From positions 12,447 through 47,325 of the forward strand of contig NZ_NUNF01000055.1 in the NCBI RefSeq assembly GCF_002585305.1: a stretch of DNA of 34,879 bases, in the 5' to 3' direction. This document shows positions 8,753 through 16,424 of this stretch, in pieces. A program made the translations under genes and the position numbers. The DNA comes from Bacillus sp. AFS037270. Its GTDB lineage: Bacteria > Bacillota > Bacilli > Bacillales_B > DSM-18226. How positions within the stretch are numbered: the first letter of the stretch is position 1; the number at the start of each line of letters is the position of its first letter. The notes beneath the pieces were generated by a model that saw nothing but the letters and a program-made list of their open reading frames with translations, searched no databases and had not been told where the DNA came from.

Positions 8753-9468
8753 TCTCCCTTAGGTCCCTCCAGTTTATAGCCCAAGCCGCGAATCGTTTTG
8801 ATGTAGGCAGGCTTTTTTGTATCTTCTTCAATTTTTTCCCGAAGGTGTGAAATATGAACATCGACAATTCTAGTATCGCCTGCAAAGTCATAATTCCAAA
8901 CAGCACTTAGCAATTGATCCCTGGTCAATACACGTCCTTTATTTTGTCCAAGATAAAGGAGCAATTCAAATTCCTTCAAGGTTAATTCCAATTGATTTTC
9001 TTGGAAAAAGGCTTCATATTTTCCTGGGTAGATCGTTAATTTTCCAATCTGAATCTGCTCTTCTGTTTGATCATTGTCTACGGCTGCTGTTTCTGTTTGG
9101 ATTTGTGTTCTTCTTAAAATGGCTTTGACGCGGGCGATGACCTCCCGCGGACTAAAAGGCTTGACCATATAATCATCAGCACCAAGCTCGAGTCCTATAA
9201 TTTTATCAAGCTCATCGTCTTTTGCAGTTAACATGAGGATTGGGGTCATAATATTTTGTTGACGCAGTTGTTTACAAACATCCATTCCATCTATGTTTGG
9301 CAGCATCAAGTCTAAGATAATAATATCAGGTGACTCCGATTCGGCTAATCGTTTTCCATCTGCCCCATCCATAGCTGTAACAACCTCAAACCCAGCCTGT
9401 TCTAAATTATATTGAAGTAAGGTCACGATTGATTGTTCATCATCGACAACTAGTACTTTATTTTTCAT
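8749..9468 (-). CDS. phoP: Phosphate-regulon response regulator PhoP
   Basis: A 239-residue OmpR/PhoB-type regulator. The receiver has the acidic pair DDE near residue 10, the phospho-acceptor Asp53 in IILDLMLP, the Thr in LMLTAKD and the Lys in MVKPFSPRE. The winged helix ends RIVDVHISHLREK...IRGLGYKL. I prefer the ATG at 9468 to the TTG one codon upstream because GGGGG lies seven bases before it. It is nearly collinear with B. subtilis PhoP. Its stop overlaps the phoR start. The upstream region contains TTHAYA-type PhoP half-sites. Confidence 0.96.
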   Translation of the reverse strand: MKNKVLVVDDEQSIVTLLQYNLEQAGFEVVTAMDGADGKRLAESESPDIIILDLMLPNIDGMDVCKQLRQQNIMTPILMLTAKDDELDKIIGLELGADDYMVKPFSPREVIARVKAILRRTQIQTETAAVDNDQTEEQIQIGKLTIYPGKYEAFFQENQLELTLKEFELLLYLGQNKGRVLTRDQLLSAVWNYDFAGDTRIVDVHISHLREKIEEDTKKPAYIKTIRGLGYKLEGPKGE

Positions 9469-9573
9469 CAAATAACCCCCATTTTACTAGATACCCTCAT
9501 TATATCTATAAGGAATGTCGATTATCTAGTTTTATGGGCCAAGATCAATATTTGTTAAATAAGACCGTTTTCA

Positions 9574-9648
9574 TGTAAAAAAGTTTACAAAGAATTCACA
9601 ATTCTCGCTGGTTTCGCCATTTTTGTTATTTACAATAGTATTTGTAAA
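9574..9648. promoter_or_regulatory. Dyad-rich control region between phoP and the NERD gene
   Basis: The divergent spacer is full of TTTACAA half-sites. TGTAAA 9574-9579 faces TTTACA 9584-9589 across four bases. TTTACA 9584-9589 and TTCACA 9595-9600 are direct repeats at 11-bp period and fit the PhoP-box half-site TTHAYA. TTTACAA 9629-9635 and TTGTAAA 9642-9648 form a perfect inverted repeat across TAGTAT, ending 16 bases before the NERD-gene ATG. PhoP autoregulation or a separate repressor could use these; the sequence alone does not decide. Confidence 0.45.
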
Positions 9649-9664
9649 AGAAAGGTTGTGTAAT

Positions 9665-10576
9665 ATGGCATATAAACCACGTTCGGTACCCGAAGATTTA
9701 AAGGCTCTTAGAATCTTAAATAATCGAATGGATTTAACATCGGAACAGCAAAAGTATTATCTATATAAAGAGAAAGGTTTTGAAGGGGAGGTCCAGTTTG
9801 ATTTATTAACAGAGCAACTGCAAAGTGATTGCTTAATTTTAAATGATTTGAATCTTGAAATTAATAACACATCGTTTCAGCTTGATACTTCAATTATTTT
9901 TCAAGAAACTTTTTATTTCTTTGAGGTTAAAAATTATGAAGGCGATTATTGTTATCGGGAGGAACGATTCGAAACGAATTTTGGAAAGATTATTAAAAAC
10001 CCTCTTGACCAGATAAAAAGGAGCAACTCCTTACTCCTCCAATTATTCCAAAACCTTGGCTTTTCCCAATCTATTGATGCCTGTGTTGTATTTGTAAACC
10101 CAGAGTTTTTCTTGTATCAAGCTCCAATGGATAAGCCCATTTTCTATCCACCACAGTTAAAACAGCTTATGAGAAAACTAGATAATGAGCCATCTAAATT
10201 AACGTATCGGCATAAAAAGATTGCTGATAAACTCATTTCATTGCATCAAGTTAAATCCCCTTATTCCAATTTGAATATCCCAGCTTATAATTACAATCAA
10301 TTACGTAGAGATATAACATGTTCTGTTTGTCATTCATTTTCGTGTTCTGTTTCTAGTGGAATTGTTGTTTGTGATGATTGCGGGCATGTAGAGAGTGTGG
10401 AATCTGCTGTTTTACGGTGTGTAGAGGAGATTCGGTTATTATTTCCGAGTATGAGGATTACTACAAATGGTGTATTTGAGTGGTGTGGAATAATTGATTC
10501 AAGAAAGAGCATTCGACGGATACTTAAAAAGAACTTTAAATCAATAGGGGACAGAAATTTACGATATTTTGAGTAA
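9665..10576 (+). CDS. NERD-domain protein with C-terminal zinc ribbon
   Basis: 303 residues from the ATG at 9665, chosen over the longer frame because AAGAAAGG lies just upstream and the extra N-terminal 14 residues look like non-coding sequence. The N-terminal half fits the nuclease-related NERD fold: GFEGEVQFD at about 38-46, an Asp in LDTSIIF, the core FFEVKNYEGDYCY, and NPLDQIKRSNSLL. This resembles a restriction-endonuclease-like D...ExK site. The C-terminal part holds a zinc ribbon, CSVC and CDDC. Such proteins are scattered in Bacillus and their substrate is unknown. It is not part of the B. subtilis gene order here and looks like accessory cargo. Nuclease activity is inferred from family only. 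Confidence 0.8.
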   Translation: MAYKPRSVPEDLKALRILNNRMDLTSEQQKYYLYKEKGFEGEVQFDLLTEQLQSDCLILNDLNLEINNTSFQLDTSIIFQETFYFFEVKNYEGDYCYREERFETNFGKIIKNPLDQIKRSNSLLLQLFQNLGFSQSIDACVVFVNPEFFLYQAPMDKPIFYPPQLKQLMRKLDNEPSKLTYRHKKIADKLISLHQVKSPYSNLNIPAYNYNQLRRDITCSVCHSFSCSVSSGIVVCDDCGHVESVESAVLRCVEEIRLLFPSMRITTNGVFEWCGIIDSRKSIRRILKKNFKSIGDRNLRYFE

Positions 10577-10688
10577 AGATCTTAGAGCAACATAAATGAG
10601 GTTACTAGCGCATTGATCTTAGAGGCTACATACCTTCCTTGTTGAGCAATTAGAATACATTCATTTACCCTACAGGCCCTTATTCTGA

Positions 10689-10725
10689 AAAGAAGGTCAA
10701 TGATATTTTTTTCATTGACCTTTTT
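10689..10725. terminator. Bidirectional terminator-like hairpin at the head of the 52-bp array
   Basis: GGTCAATGA 10695-10703 pairs perfectly with TCATTGACC 10712-10720 around an eight-base T-rich loop, flanked by A residues on the left and T residues on the right, so it could stop transcripts from either side. Its left arm is the same word that starts every unit of the adjoining tandem array. It lies 110 bases past the NERD-gene stop. Confidence 0.5.
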
Positions 10726-10745
10726 ATCCTTTTTACCTATCTGTC

Positions 10746-11108
10746 GGTCAATGAAACCCTTCTTCTTTTCCCCTTTGGGCCTCTTTTTCTCCTTGACGGT
10801 CAATGAACCCCTCTTTCTTTTCCCCTAGAGGCCCCTTTTTCTTCCTGTCGGTCAATGAAACCCTCTTTCTTTTCCCCTATAGGCCTCTTTTTCTCCTCGG
10901 CGGTCAATGAAACCCTCTTTCTTTTCCCCCATCGCCCTCTTTTTCTTCCTGTCGGTCAATGAAACCCTTCTTCTTTTCCCCTTTGGCCTCTTTTTCTCCC
11001 TGACGGTCAATGAAACCCTCTTTCTTTTCCCTTAGAGGCCTCTTTTTCTCCTCGGCGGTCAATGGAACCTTCTTTCTTTGATCGCAATTACCTCTTTTCT
11101 TTTAAGAC
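10746..11108. repeat. Tandem array of seven 52-bp pyrimidine-rich units
   Basis: Units begin with GGTCAATGAA (GGTCAATGGAA in the last) at 10746, 10798, 10850, 10902, 10954, 11005 and 11057, giving periods of 52, 52, 52, 52, 51 and 52. Each runs as a C/T-rich tract (CTCTTTCTTTTCCCC, then a GGCC core, then CTCTTTTTCTCC). The last unit decays, and a remnant GACCGTCCATGAAG follows at 11106. The unit length is not a multiple of three and there are no unique spacers, so it is neither a coding repeat nor a CRISPR. It fills the 564-base gap between the NERD gene and the MaoC-like gene. Confidence 0.93.
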
Positions 11109-11140
11109 CGTCCATGAAGAAATTTGTCCATAACTCAAAT

Positions 11141-11617
11141 TCAAAAATTATCCAAAGCCTTCCCATGGATATCCTCTAGCCGATGCGGCGGGCACACCTT
11201 TAACATCCCATCAATCACCGTTACATTTGCTTCATTTACACCAACGACACGAATATCCACTACATGCTCTGATCGTTTCACCGCAACCACCTCAAATAGA
11301 AACTCAACAGTCCCATAATGATAAACAGGCTTAAGAAACTCGATTTCCTGCTTTAAAATATAGCTGCCTGGTCCTGGCAGATATTTTGATACGGCGGAAG
11401 TAATAATACCTGTTAGCATGATACTTGGGACGATCGGCTTTTCAAAAGGAGTTTGGGTAGCATAATCATGCTGTATATAAAGTGGATTTGCATCATCAGT
11501 CAGTCCAAGGAATAATAGGAGATCCTTGTCTTCAATTTTTTCCGTTAATGACAACTTTTCACCAACACTAATCTCTTCAATTCTTCGGCCTAGCTTTCTT
11601 TTTTTTCCTAATAACAT
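11141..11617 (-). CDS. MaoC-like hotdog-fold protein, catalytic His replaced
   Basis: A 158-residue single hotdog domain of the MaoC/(R)-enoyl-CoA hydratase type. The region TDDANPLYIQHDYATQTPFEKPIVPS aligns with the hydratase motif GDxNPLHxDxxxA...F...IvHG. Asp42 is kept, but the catalytic His is Tyr47 and the HG that follows is PS. Classical hydratase chemistry is therefore doubtful; acyl-thioester binding is possible. I chose the ATG at 11617 (GGGG nine bases upstream) over a TTG one codon earlier. It lies downstream of mdh in the same direction but is separated by a terminator, and a cre-like site sits directly upstream. Confidence 0.8.
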   Translation of the reverse strand: MLLGKKRKLGRRIEEISVGEKLSLTEKIEDKDLLLFLGLTDDANPLYIQHDYATQTPFEKPIVPSIMLTGIITSAVSKYLPGPGSYILKQEIEFLKPVYHYGTVEFLFEVVAVKRSEHVVDIRVVGVNEANVTVIDGMLKVCPPHRLEDIHGKALDNF

Positions 11618-11634
11618 CAAAATACGCCCCTTTG

Positions 11635-11648
11635 TGCAAACGGTTACA
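11635..11648. promoter_or_regulatory. Possible CcpA (cre) site before the MaoC-like gene
   Basis: TGCAAACGGTTACA matches the cre consensus TGWNANCGNTNWCA except at position three. It lies 18 bases upstream of the MaoC-like ATG, just ahead of its ribosome site, where bound CcpA would block transcription. A one-mismatch match can arise by chance. Confidence 0.35.
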
Positions 11649-11658
11649 TTAGTGATAG

Positions 11659-11691
11659 AAAAAATTCGGAGACCGCTTGTGATCCCCGAAT
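11659..11691 (-). terminator. Rho-independent terminator of mdh
   Basis: ATTCGG 11664-11669 pairs with CCGAAT 11686-11691, with further partial pairing inside, and the minus strand then continues with a run of T. It lies 12 bases after the mdh stop and ends the citZ-icd-mdh run. Confidence 0.75.
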
Positions 11692-11702
11692 CTAAAATAT
11701 AA

Positions 11703-12641
11703 TTAGACTAATACTTGCATTACATTTCGGACAGATTCGGCTGATTTGTCTAATGCGGCCTTCTCATCAGCAGTTAAATCTAGCTCGATTACCTTTTCAA
11801 TCCCATTTGCACCAAGGATTGTTGGTACACCAAGATAAATCCCCTCATAGCCAAACTCGCCTTCTAGGTATGCAATGGATGGTAATACACGGCGTTGATC
11901 TTTAAGAATAGCTTCACACATTTCGACTAAAGAAGCAGCCGGTGCGTAGTAAGCACTTCCGTTACCTAAAAGATTTACGATTTCGCCGCCACCCTTTCTA
12001 GTACGTTCAACAATCGCATCTAAACGATCTTTAGAAATTAACGTTTCTAATGGAATACCGCCCGCATAGGAGTAGCGTACAAGCGGAACCATATCGTCGC
12101 CATGGCCGCCAAGAACGAAGCCTGTAACATCTTTAACAGAAACATTTAATTCTTGAGCAACAAATGTCCGGAAACGAGCTGTATCAAGAACGCCAGATTG
12201 GCCGATTACACGATTTTTAGGGAAACCAGATTCCTTGAATACAGTGTAAGTCATCGCGTCCACTGGGTTAGTTAAAACAACAATCGTACAGTTTGGAGAG
12301 TATTTTACGATCTCTTGTGTAACACTTTTCATCACTTTTTGGTTTGTTTGCACTAAATCATCACGGCTCATGCCTGGCTTACGTGCAATACCGGCTGTAA
12401 TCACAACGATATCAGAATCACGTGTGTCCTCATAGTTAGATGTACCAGTGATGCTGGCATCAAAACCTTGTACAGGACTAGCTTCAAGCATATCTAATGC
12501 TTTACCTTTTGTAGGGTTTTCCATTGGAGCGATATCAACTAAAACAACATCTCCAAGTTCCTTTTGAGCTAGTAAAAAAGCAGTTGTCGCACCAGTAAAA
12601 CCGCCGCCGATAACAGAAATCTTTTTACGTTTTAATGACAT
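11703..12641 (-). CDS. mdh: Malate dehydrogenase
   Basis: A 312-residue NAD-dependent malate dehydrogenase of the lactate-dehydrogenase-like class, interconverting malate and oxaloacetate. Visible are the nucleotide-binding [14 protein letters not shown] and the acidic residue ending VVLVDI, the mobile-loop Arg in [11 protein letters not shown], the substrate Arg in TARFRTF, and the catalytic His in [10 protein letters not shown]. The ATG follows a GGGGAGAG ribosome site. It is the third gene of the citZ-icd-mdh cluster; a hairpin without a T tract lies between icd and mdh, and a true terminator follows mdh. Confidence 0.97.
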   Translation of the reverse strand: MSLKRKKISVIGGGFTGATTAFLLAQKELGDVVLVDIAPMENPTKGKALDMLEASPVQGFDASITGTSNYEDTRDSDIVVITAGIARKPGMSRDDLVQTNQKVMKSVTQEIVKYSPNCTIVVLTNPVDAMTYTVFKESGFPKNRVIGQSGVLDTARFRTFVAQELNVSVKDVTGFVLGGHGDDMVPLVRYSYAGGIPLETLISKDRLDAIVERTRKGGGEIVNLLGNGSAYYAPAASLVEMCEAILKDQRRVLPSIAYLEGEFGYEGIYLGVPTILGANGIEKVIELDLTADEKAALDKSAESVRNVMQVLV

Positions 12642-12693
12642 TTTAAGCTCTCCCCTTAAACGTATTAGTTTTTTTAAAACATATACATGCAGG

Positions 12694-12718
12694 CAGGGGC
12701 TGTTAATAACAGCCCCTG
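12694..12718. other. Intercistronic hairpin between icd and mdh
   Basis: CAGGGGCTGTTA 12694-12705 and TAACAGCCCCTG 12707-12718 form a perfect palindrome around one base; as RNA it would be a GC-rich stem closed by a small loop. No T tract follows on the minus strand, so it may stabilise or mark processing of the icd-mdh transcript rather than end it. Confidence 0.7.
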
Positions 12719-12786
12719 TTCCTGATAAAGCATTTAGAGAACAAAGGTCCTTTTAGACACTCATGTGCTTTGTGCAAGCAAGATGA

Positions 12787-14055
12787 TTATTCCATGTTCT
12801 TAATAAGCTCATCACCAAACTCCGAAGTTTTTACTTCGGTTGCACCTTCCATTAAACGAGCAAAGTCATATGTTACCACTTTAGATGCAATTGTTTTTTC
12901 TACTGATTTAATTACCATAGTTGCCGCTTCATTCCAGCCTAAGTGCTCAAGCAGTAACACTCCTGATAAAATAACGGAGGATGGATTTACTTTATCTAGA
13001 CCAGCATATTTAGGTGCAGTACCGTGTGTTGCTTCAAAGATTGCATGCCCTGTTTCATAGTTGATGTTAGCTCCTGGAGCAATTCCAATACCACCAACTT
13101 GAGCTGCTAGGGCATCAGAAATATAGTCACCATTTAAGTTTAATGTTGCAACAACATCGAACTCGCGTGGACGTGTAAGGATTTGTTGTAAGAAAATATC
13201 AGCGATCGCATCTTTCACGATGATTTTACCAGCAGCTTCAGCATCAGCTTGTGCTTTGTTCGCAGCGTCTGTGCCTTGTTCTGCTTTAATACGGTCATAT
13301 TGTGACCAAGTGAACACTTTATCGCCGAATTCTTTTTCTGCAAGAGCATAGCCCCAGTTTTTAAATGCGCCTTCAGTGAATTTCATGATATTCCCTTTAT
13401 GCACAAGTGTAACAGACTTACGTCCTTCTTTAATGGCATAGTTAATTGCCGCACGAACTAGACGATTTGTTCCTTCTTCAGAAACTGGCTTAATGCCAAT
13501 ACCTGAAGTTTCAGGGAATCTAATTTTGTTAACACCCATTTCATTTTGTAAGAAGTCGATTACCTTCTTTGCTGCTTCTGATCCTTTTTCATATTCAATA
13601 CCAGCATAGATATCTTCAGTATTTTCACGGAAAATGACCATATCAGTATCTTCTGGACGCTTAACTGGTGAAGGAACGCCTTCAAACCATCTTACTGGAC
13701 GTAAGCATACAAATAAATCTAACTCTTGACGTAGAGCAACGTTTAAAGAACGAATTCCTCCGCCAACAGGAGTAGTTAATGGACCTTTGATTGCAATTAA
13801 ATATTCATTGATTACATCAAGTGTTTCTTTAGGAAGCCACTCACCGGTTTGGTTAAAAGCCTTTTCGCCAGCTAGAACTTCCTTCCAGATTAATTTACGC
13901 TCACCTTTATAGGCTTTTTCTACAGCTGCATTTAGAACTCTCTCGGAAGCAGCCCAAATATCAGGACCAATACCGTCCCCTTCGATAAATGGAATAATAG
14001 GATTGTTTGGTACATTTAATACGCCGTTTGTAACTGTAATTTTTTCGCCTTGCAT
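12787..14055 (-). CDS. icd: Isocitrate dehydrogenase (NADP)
   Basis: 422 residues, nearly collinear with B. subtilis Icd (423), converting isocitrate to 2-oxoglutarate with NADPH formation. Features include the substrate-binding Ser in [17 protein letters not shown], the Arg residues of CLRPVRWF, and the metal-binding Asp in [17 protein letters not shown]. An open frame continues 19 codons upstream, but I start at MQGEKITV because AGGAGGGAG precedes that ATG by about nine bases. It lies between citZ and mdh, with hairpins on both sides. Confidence 0.97.
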   Translation of the reverse strand: MQGEKITVTNGVLNVPNNPIIPFIEGDGIGPDIWAASERVLNAAVEKAYKGERKLIWKEVLAGEKAFNQTGEWLPKETLDVINEYLIAIKGPLTTPVGGGIRSLNVALRQELDLFVCLRPVRWFEGVPSPVKRPEDTDMVIFRENTEDIYAGIEYEKGSEAAKKVIDFLQNEMGVNKIRFPETSGIGIKPVSEEGTNRLVRAAINYAIKEGRKSVTLVHKGNIMKFTEGAFKNWGYALAEKEFGDKVFTWSQYDRIKAEQGTDAANKAQADAEAAGKIIVKDAIADIFLQQILTRPREFDVVATLNLNGDYISDALAAQVGGIGIAPGANINYETGHAIFEATHGTAPKYAGLDKVNPSSVILSGVLLLEHLGWNEAATMVIKSVEKTIASKVVTYDFARLMEGATEVKTSEFGDELIKNME

Positions 14056-14123
14056 TTGTAAGTCTCCCTCCTGGTATGTAAAAAACCTTAAACTTTGTTC
14101 GTGATGTATCAAAAGACTGAATC

Positions 14124-14174
14124 AAAGGTTAGAGAGATTAACCTCTAACCTTTATTAATTCAATACTATTGAAT
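14124..14174 (-). other. Two intercistronic hairpins between citZ and icd
   Basis: The first is a 17-base palindrome, ATTCAATA 14158-14165, a central C, and TATTGAAT 14167-14174. The second pairs AAAGGTTAGAG 14124-14134 with 14143-14153 over 11 bp. Neither has a convincing T tract in the reading direction, so they are candidates for partial termination or RNA processing that sets different citZ and icd levels. Confidence 0.6.
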
Positions 14175-14199
14175 CAATTTTTTGAAAAAAAGTAAAATA

Positions 14200-15318
14200 T
14201 TAACCTCTTTGCTCAATTGGCACATATTTTTGCATGCCTGGGCCTGTATATTCCGCACGTGGACGGATCAAACGGTTATTTTCATATTGTTCTAGGATAT
14301 GAGCTAACCAGCCTGATACACGGCTTACAGCAAAGATTGGTGTCATTAAATCATGATCGATTCCTAAGCTATGGTATACAGAAGCTGAATAAAAATCAAC
14401 GTTTGGCGGTAATTTCTTTTCACCTGTAACAATGGCTTCAATCTGAACAGACATATCATACCAGTGCGGTGCACCAGTTAGCTCTGTTAATTTTTTAGAC
14501 ATTTCTTTCAAGTGCTTGGCACGAGGATCACCTTTACGATATACCCTGTGGCCAAAGCCCATGATTTTTTCTTTGTTGGCAAGCTTGCCTCGAACGTATG
14601 GTTCTACGTTTTCGAGTGTGCTAATTTCAGTTAACATTTTCATTACCGCTTCGTTTGCACCGCCATGAAGAGGCCCTTTTAAAGCCCCAATAGCTGATGT
14701 GACACCTGAATAAACATCAGATAATGTCGCAACACATACGCGGGCAGTGAAGGTAGATGCATTCAATTCATGATCCGCGTGTAACACCAATGCCTTATTC
14801 ATCGCTTCTACCGCAATTGGTTCAGGTTCTTTGCCGGTTAACATATATAAGAAGTTGGCTGCAAAGCTTAGATCTTTTCTTGGCGCCACTGGTTCAAGCC
14901 CTTTTCTAACACGTGCGAACGTAGTAACAATTGCCGGCATTTTCGCTTGGAGGCGAACTGCTTTGCGATAGTTGGCTTCATCGTCCATTAAGTCCGCTTC
15001 GTCATCATATAAACCTAATAATGAAACTGCTGAACGAAGGGCTGCCATTGGATGTACCTTCTCAATCGGATACATCTTAAAGTGCTGGATGACTTCATCT
15101 GGCAGTGCTGAGTTTTCAGCTAGCTGTGTTTTTAACTCTGCTAATTCTTCTGCATTTGGTAATCTTCGATGCCATAATAAATAAATGACCTCTTCAAAGC
15201 TGGCATTTACGGCTAAGTCATCAATGTCATAGCCAACATATGTCAGTGTGTCATCAATAATAGAGCTTATGGAAGATGTTGTAGCCACTACCCCTTCAAG
15301 ACCGCGTGTTACTGTCAT
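14200..15318 (-). CDS. citZ: Citrate synthase II
   Basis: A 372-residue citrate synthase (acetyl-CoA plus oxaloacetate to citrate), nearly collinear with B. subtilis CitZ. The catalytic residues are visible: His in GPLHGGANE, His in MGFGHRVYR and Asp in PPNVDFYSAS, with HADHELNASTF before them. I start at MTVTRGLEGVV (15318) rather than six codons upstream because GAGGAGAG lies just before this ATG and the homologue starts there. First gene of the citZ-icd-mdh cluster, with a long upstream region. Confidence 0.97.
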   Translation of the reverse strand: MTVTRGLEGVVATTSSISSIIDDTLTYVGYDIDDLAVNASFEEVIYLLWHRRLPNAEELAELKTQLAENSALPDEVIQHFKMYPIEKVHPMAALRSAVSLLGLYDDEADLMDDEANYRKAVRLQAKMPAIVTTFARVRKGLEPVAPRKDLSFAANFLYMLTGKEPEPIAVEAMNKALVLHADHELNASTFTARVCVATLSDVYSGVTSAIGALKGPLHGGANEAVMKMLTEISTLENVEPYVRGKLANKEKIMGFGHRVYRKGDPRAKHLKEMSKKLTELTGAPHWYDMSVQIEAIVTGEKKLPPNVDFYSASVYHSLGIDHDLMTPIFAVSRVSGWLAHILEQYENNRLIRPRAEYTGPGMQKYVPIEQRG

Positions 15319-15755
15319 AGAAAAATCTCTCCTCACATTCTAAATTTCCCCATCTTTCTAAAAAAACCAAACTGCTGACATTTACTAATAGTCAGCTCAT
15401 CATTACACTTATGCCTGATAAGACAGTTATATTTTCCTTAAGGCAAAAATACTTATTACAACTGAAAGCAATTATCAGTTTCAGCCTGAGTTAAAAGCTT
15501 GATATATAGTATTTGACTTAGTCAAGTGACGCCTATCTTTTTCTTTCTTTTTATGGACTGAGCGATTGCTCGGAATCAATCCAAGAAAGGTTTCTTTTTA
15601 AAAATCATTTAAAAAAAGACTTTAAAAGTAATTCACCATTTATATATAGTTTATGTAAATAAGGATACGCTTACAAGCCTATTATAAACAATTATCAGAT
15701 TTTTGTGAATGGAAAGACACCGAAAAAAGCAAAAAAATATTATTTTACAAAAAAT
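15319..15755 (-). promoter_or_regulatory. citZ upstream region with palindromic operator candidates
   Basis: This 437-base non-coding stretch separates citZ from ytwI. TTGACTTAGTCAA at 15513-15525 is a perfect 13-base palindrome. A second dyad, ATAA 15418-15421 facing TTAT 15427-15430, lies about 100 bases upstream of the start; CcpC sites in B. subtilis use ATAA/TTAT dyads but with a wider spacer, so this is only suggestive. I could not fix a convincing sigma-A promoter, and no reading frame, RNA gene or terminator with a strong T tract was seen. The long leader suggests regulated expression. Confidence 0.4.
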
Positions 15756-16217
15756 CTAGGTAAAAAAACCAAAAATTTTCATGGCGGTATAGGCGATCCC
15801 AGCACCAATCAGAGGCCCTACTGCTACACCCTTAAATATAGAAACAGACAGAATCGTACCTAGTACTAATGCGGTAGTGATCTGCGGGTCATCTGCCAAC
15901 AGTTTGACGCCCCCCTTTGCAAGTAGTGCCACCAGCATCCCCGAAATAAGCGCAATCCAAGCATATGGTGACTTAAAGGATGAGGTTAAGTCTTTAAAGC
16001 CGATATCCCCGCTGGCAATTGGGGCCAGTACAGCAATAGTAATCAGCGTTACCCCCCAGTTAATTCCCTTAGACTGAATAAAGGAAAAGGATTTAGCCTC
16101 TAACCCCCCAGCCTTCAATAATAGCAAGACAACAATAGCAATCATCAAGGAACTATTTTTCGCAATTAATCCGATGACGAGTAAAAGCAAGAGGAATAAT
16201 AATGACTCGCTTAGCAT
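15756..16217 (-). CDS. ytwI: DUF441 family membrane protein YtwI
   Basis: A 153-residue, very hydrophobic protein with four to five predicted membrane helices (about 3-20, 22-38, 54-72, 85-104, 115-148) and small, glycine-rich loops, matching the DUF441/YtwI family. Length is as usual for the family. The ATG follows GGATTGGTG. In B. subtilis it also sits next to citZ and ytvI. The function is unknown. Confidence 0.88.
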   Translation of the reverse strand: MLSESLLFLLLLLVIGLIAKNSSLMIAIVVLLLLKAGGLEAKSFSFIQSKGINWGVTLITIAVLAPIASGDIGFKDLTSSFKSPYAWIALISGMLVALLAKGGVKLLADDPQITTALVLGTILSVSIFKGVAVGPLIGAGIAYTAMKIFGFFT

Positions 16218-16424
16218 TGTTCACCAATCCTTTCCAAATTATCTTACCATACTATTTTTTCACAGCCTGGAATAGCCATCTGCCTTTTTTCTTTTTTATG
16301 ATCTAGTGAAACTTTTTCTAAGTTGGTTCGTAATATTTTCAGAGAATAAATTTTCTGGAAAATTATGCAGTTTTGAACATAAAATGTTAAACTGAAGTTA
16401 TTAATTACTATAGGAGGGCTGTTT

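Noticed and set aside
10582..10803. A 73-codon minus-strand reading frame running out of the tandem array
   Set aside because: It starts within the 52-bp array and is Lys/Glu-rich only because the minus strand is purine-rich. The 52-base unit shifts frame every copy, and the frame crosses the terminator-like hairpin.
10746..11108. CRISPR array
   Set aside because: Whole 52-bp units repeat head to tail without unique spacers, and no cas genes are present.
14217..14429. Plus-strand frames opposite citZ and other conserved genes
   Set aside because: Shadows of strongly conserved genes on the minus strand; none has a ribosome site or family resemblance.
15418..15430. Firm CcpC operator at citZ
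   Set aside because: ATAA and TTAT face each other across five bases, whereas the spacing I recall for CcpC is seven; kept only as a remark in the citZ upstream entry.
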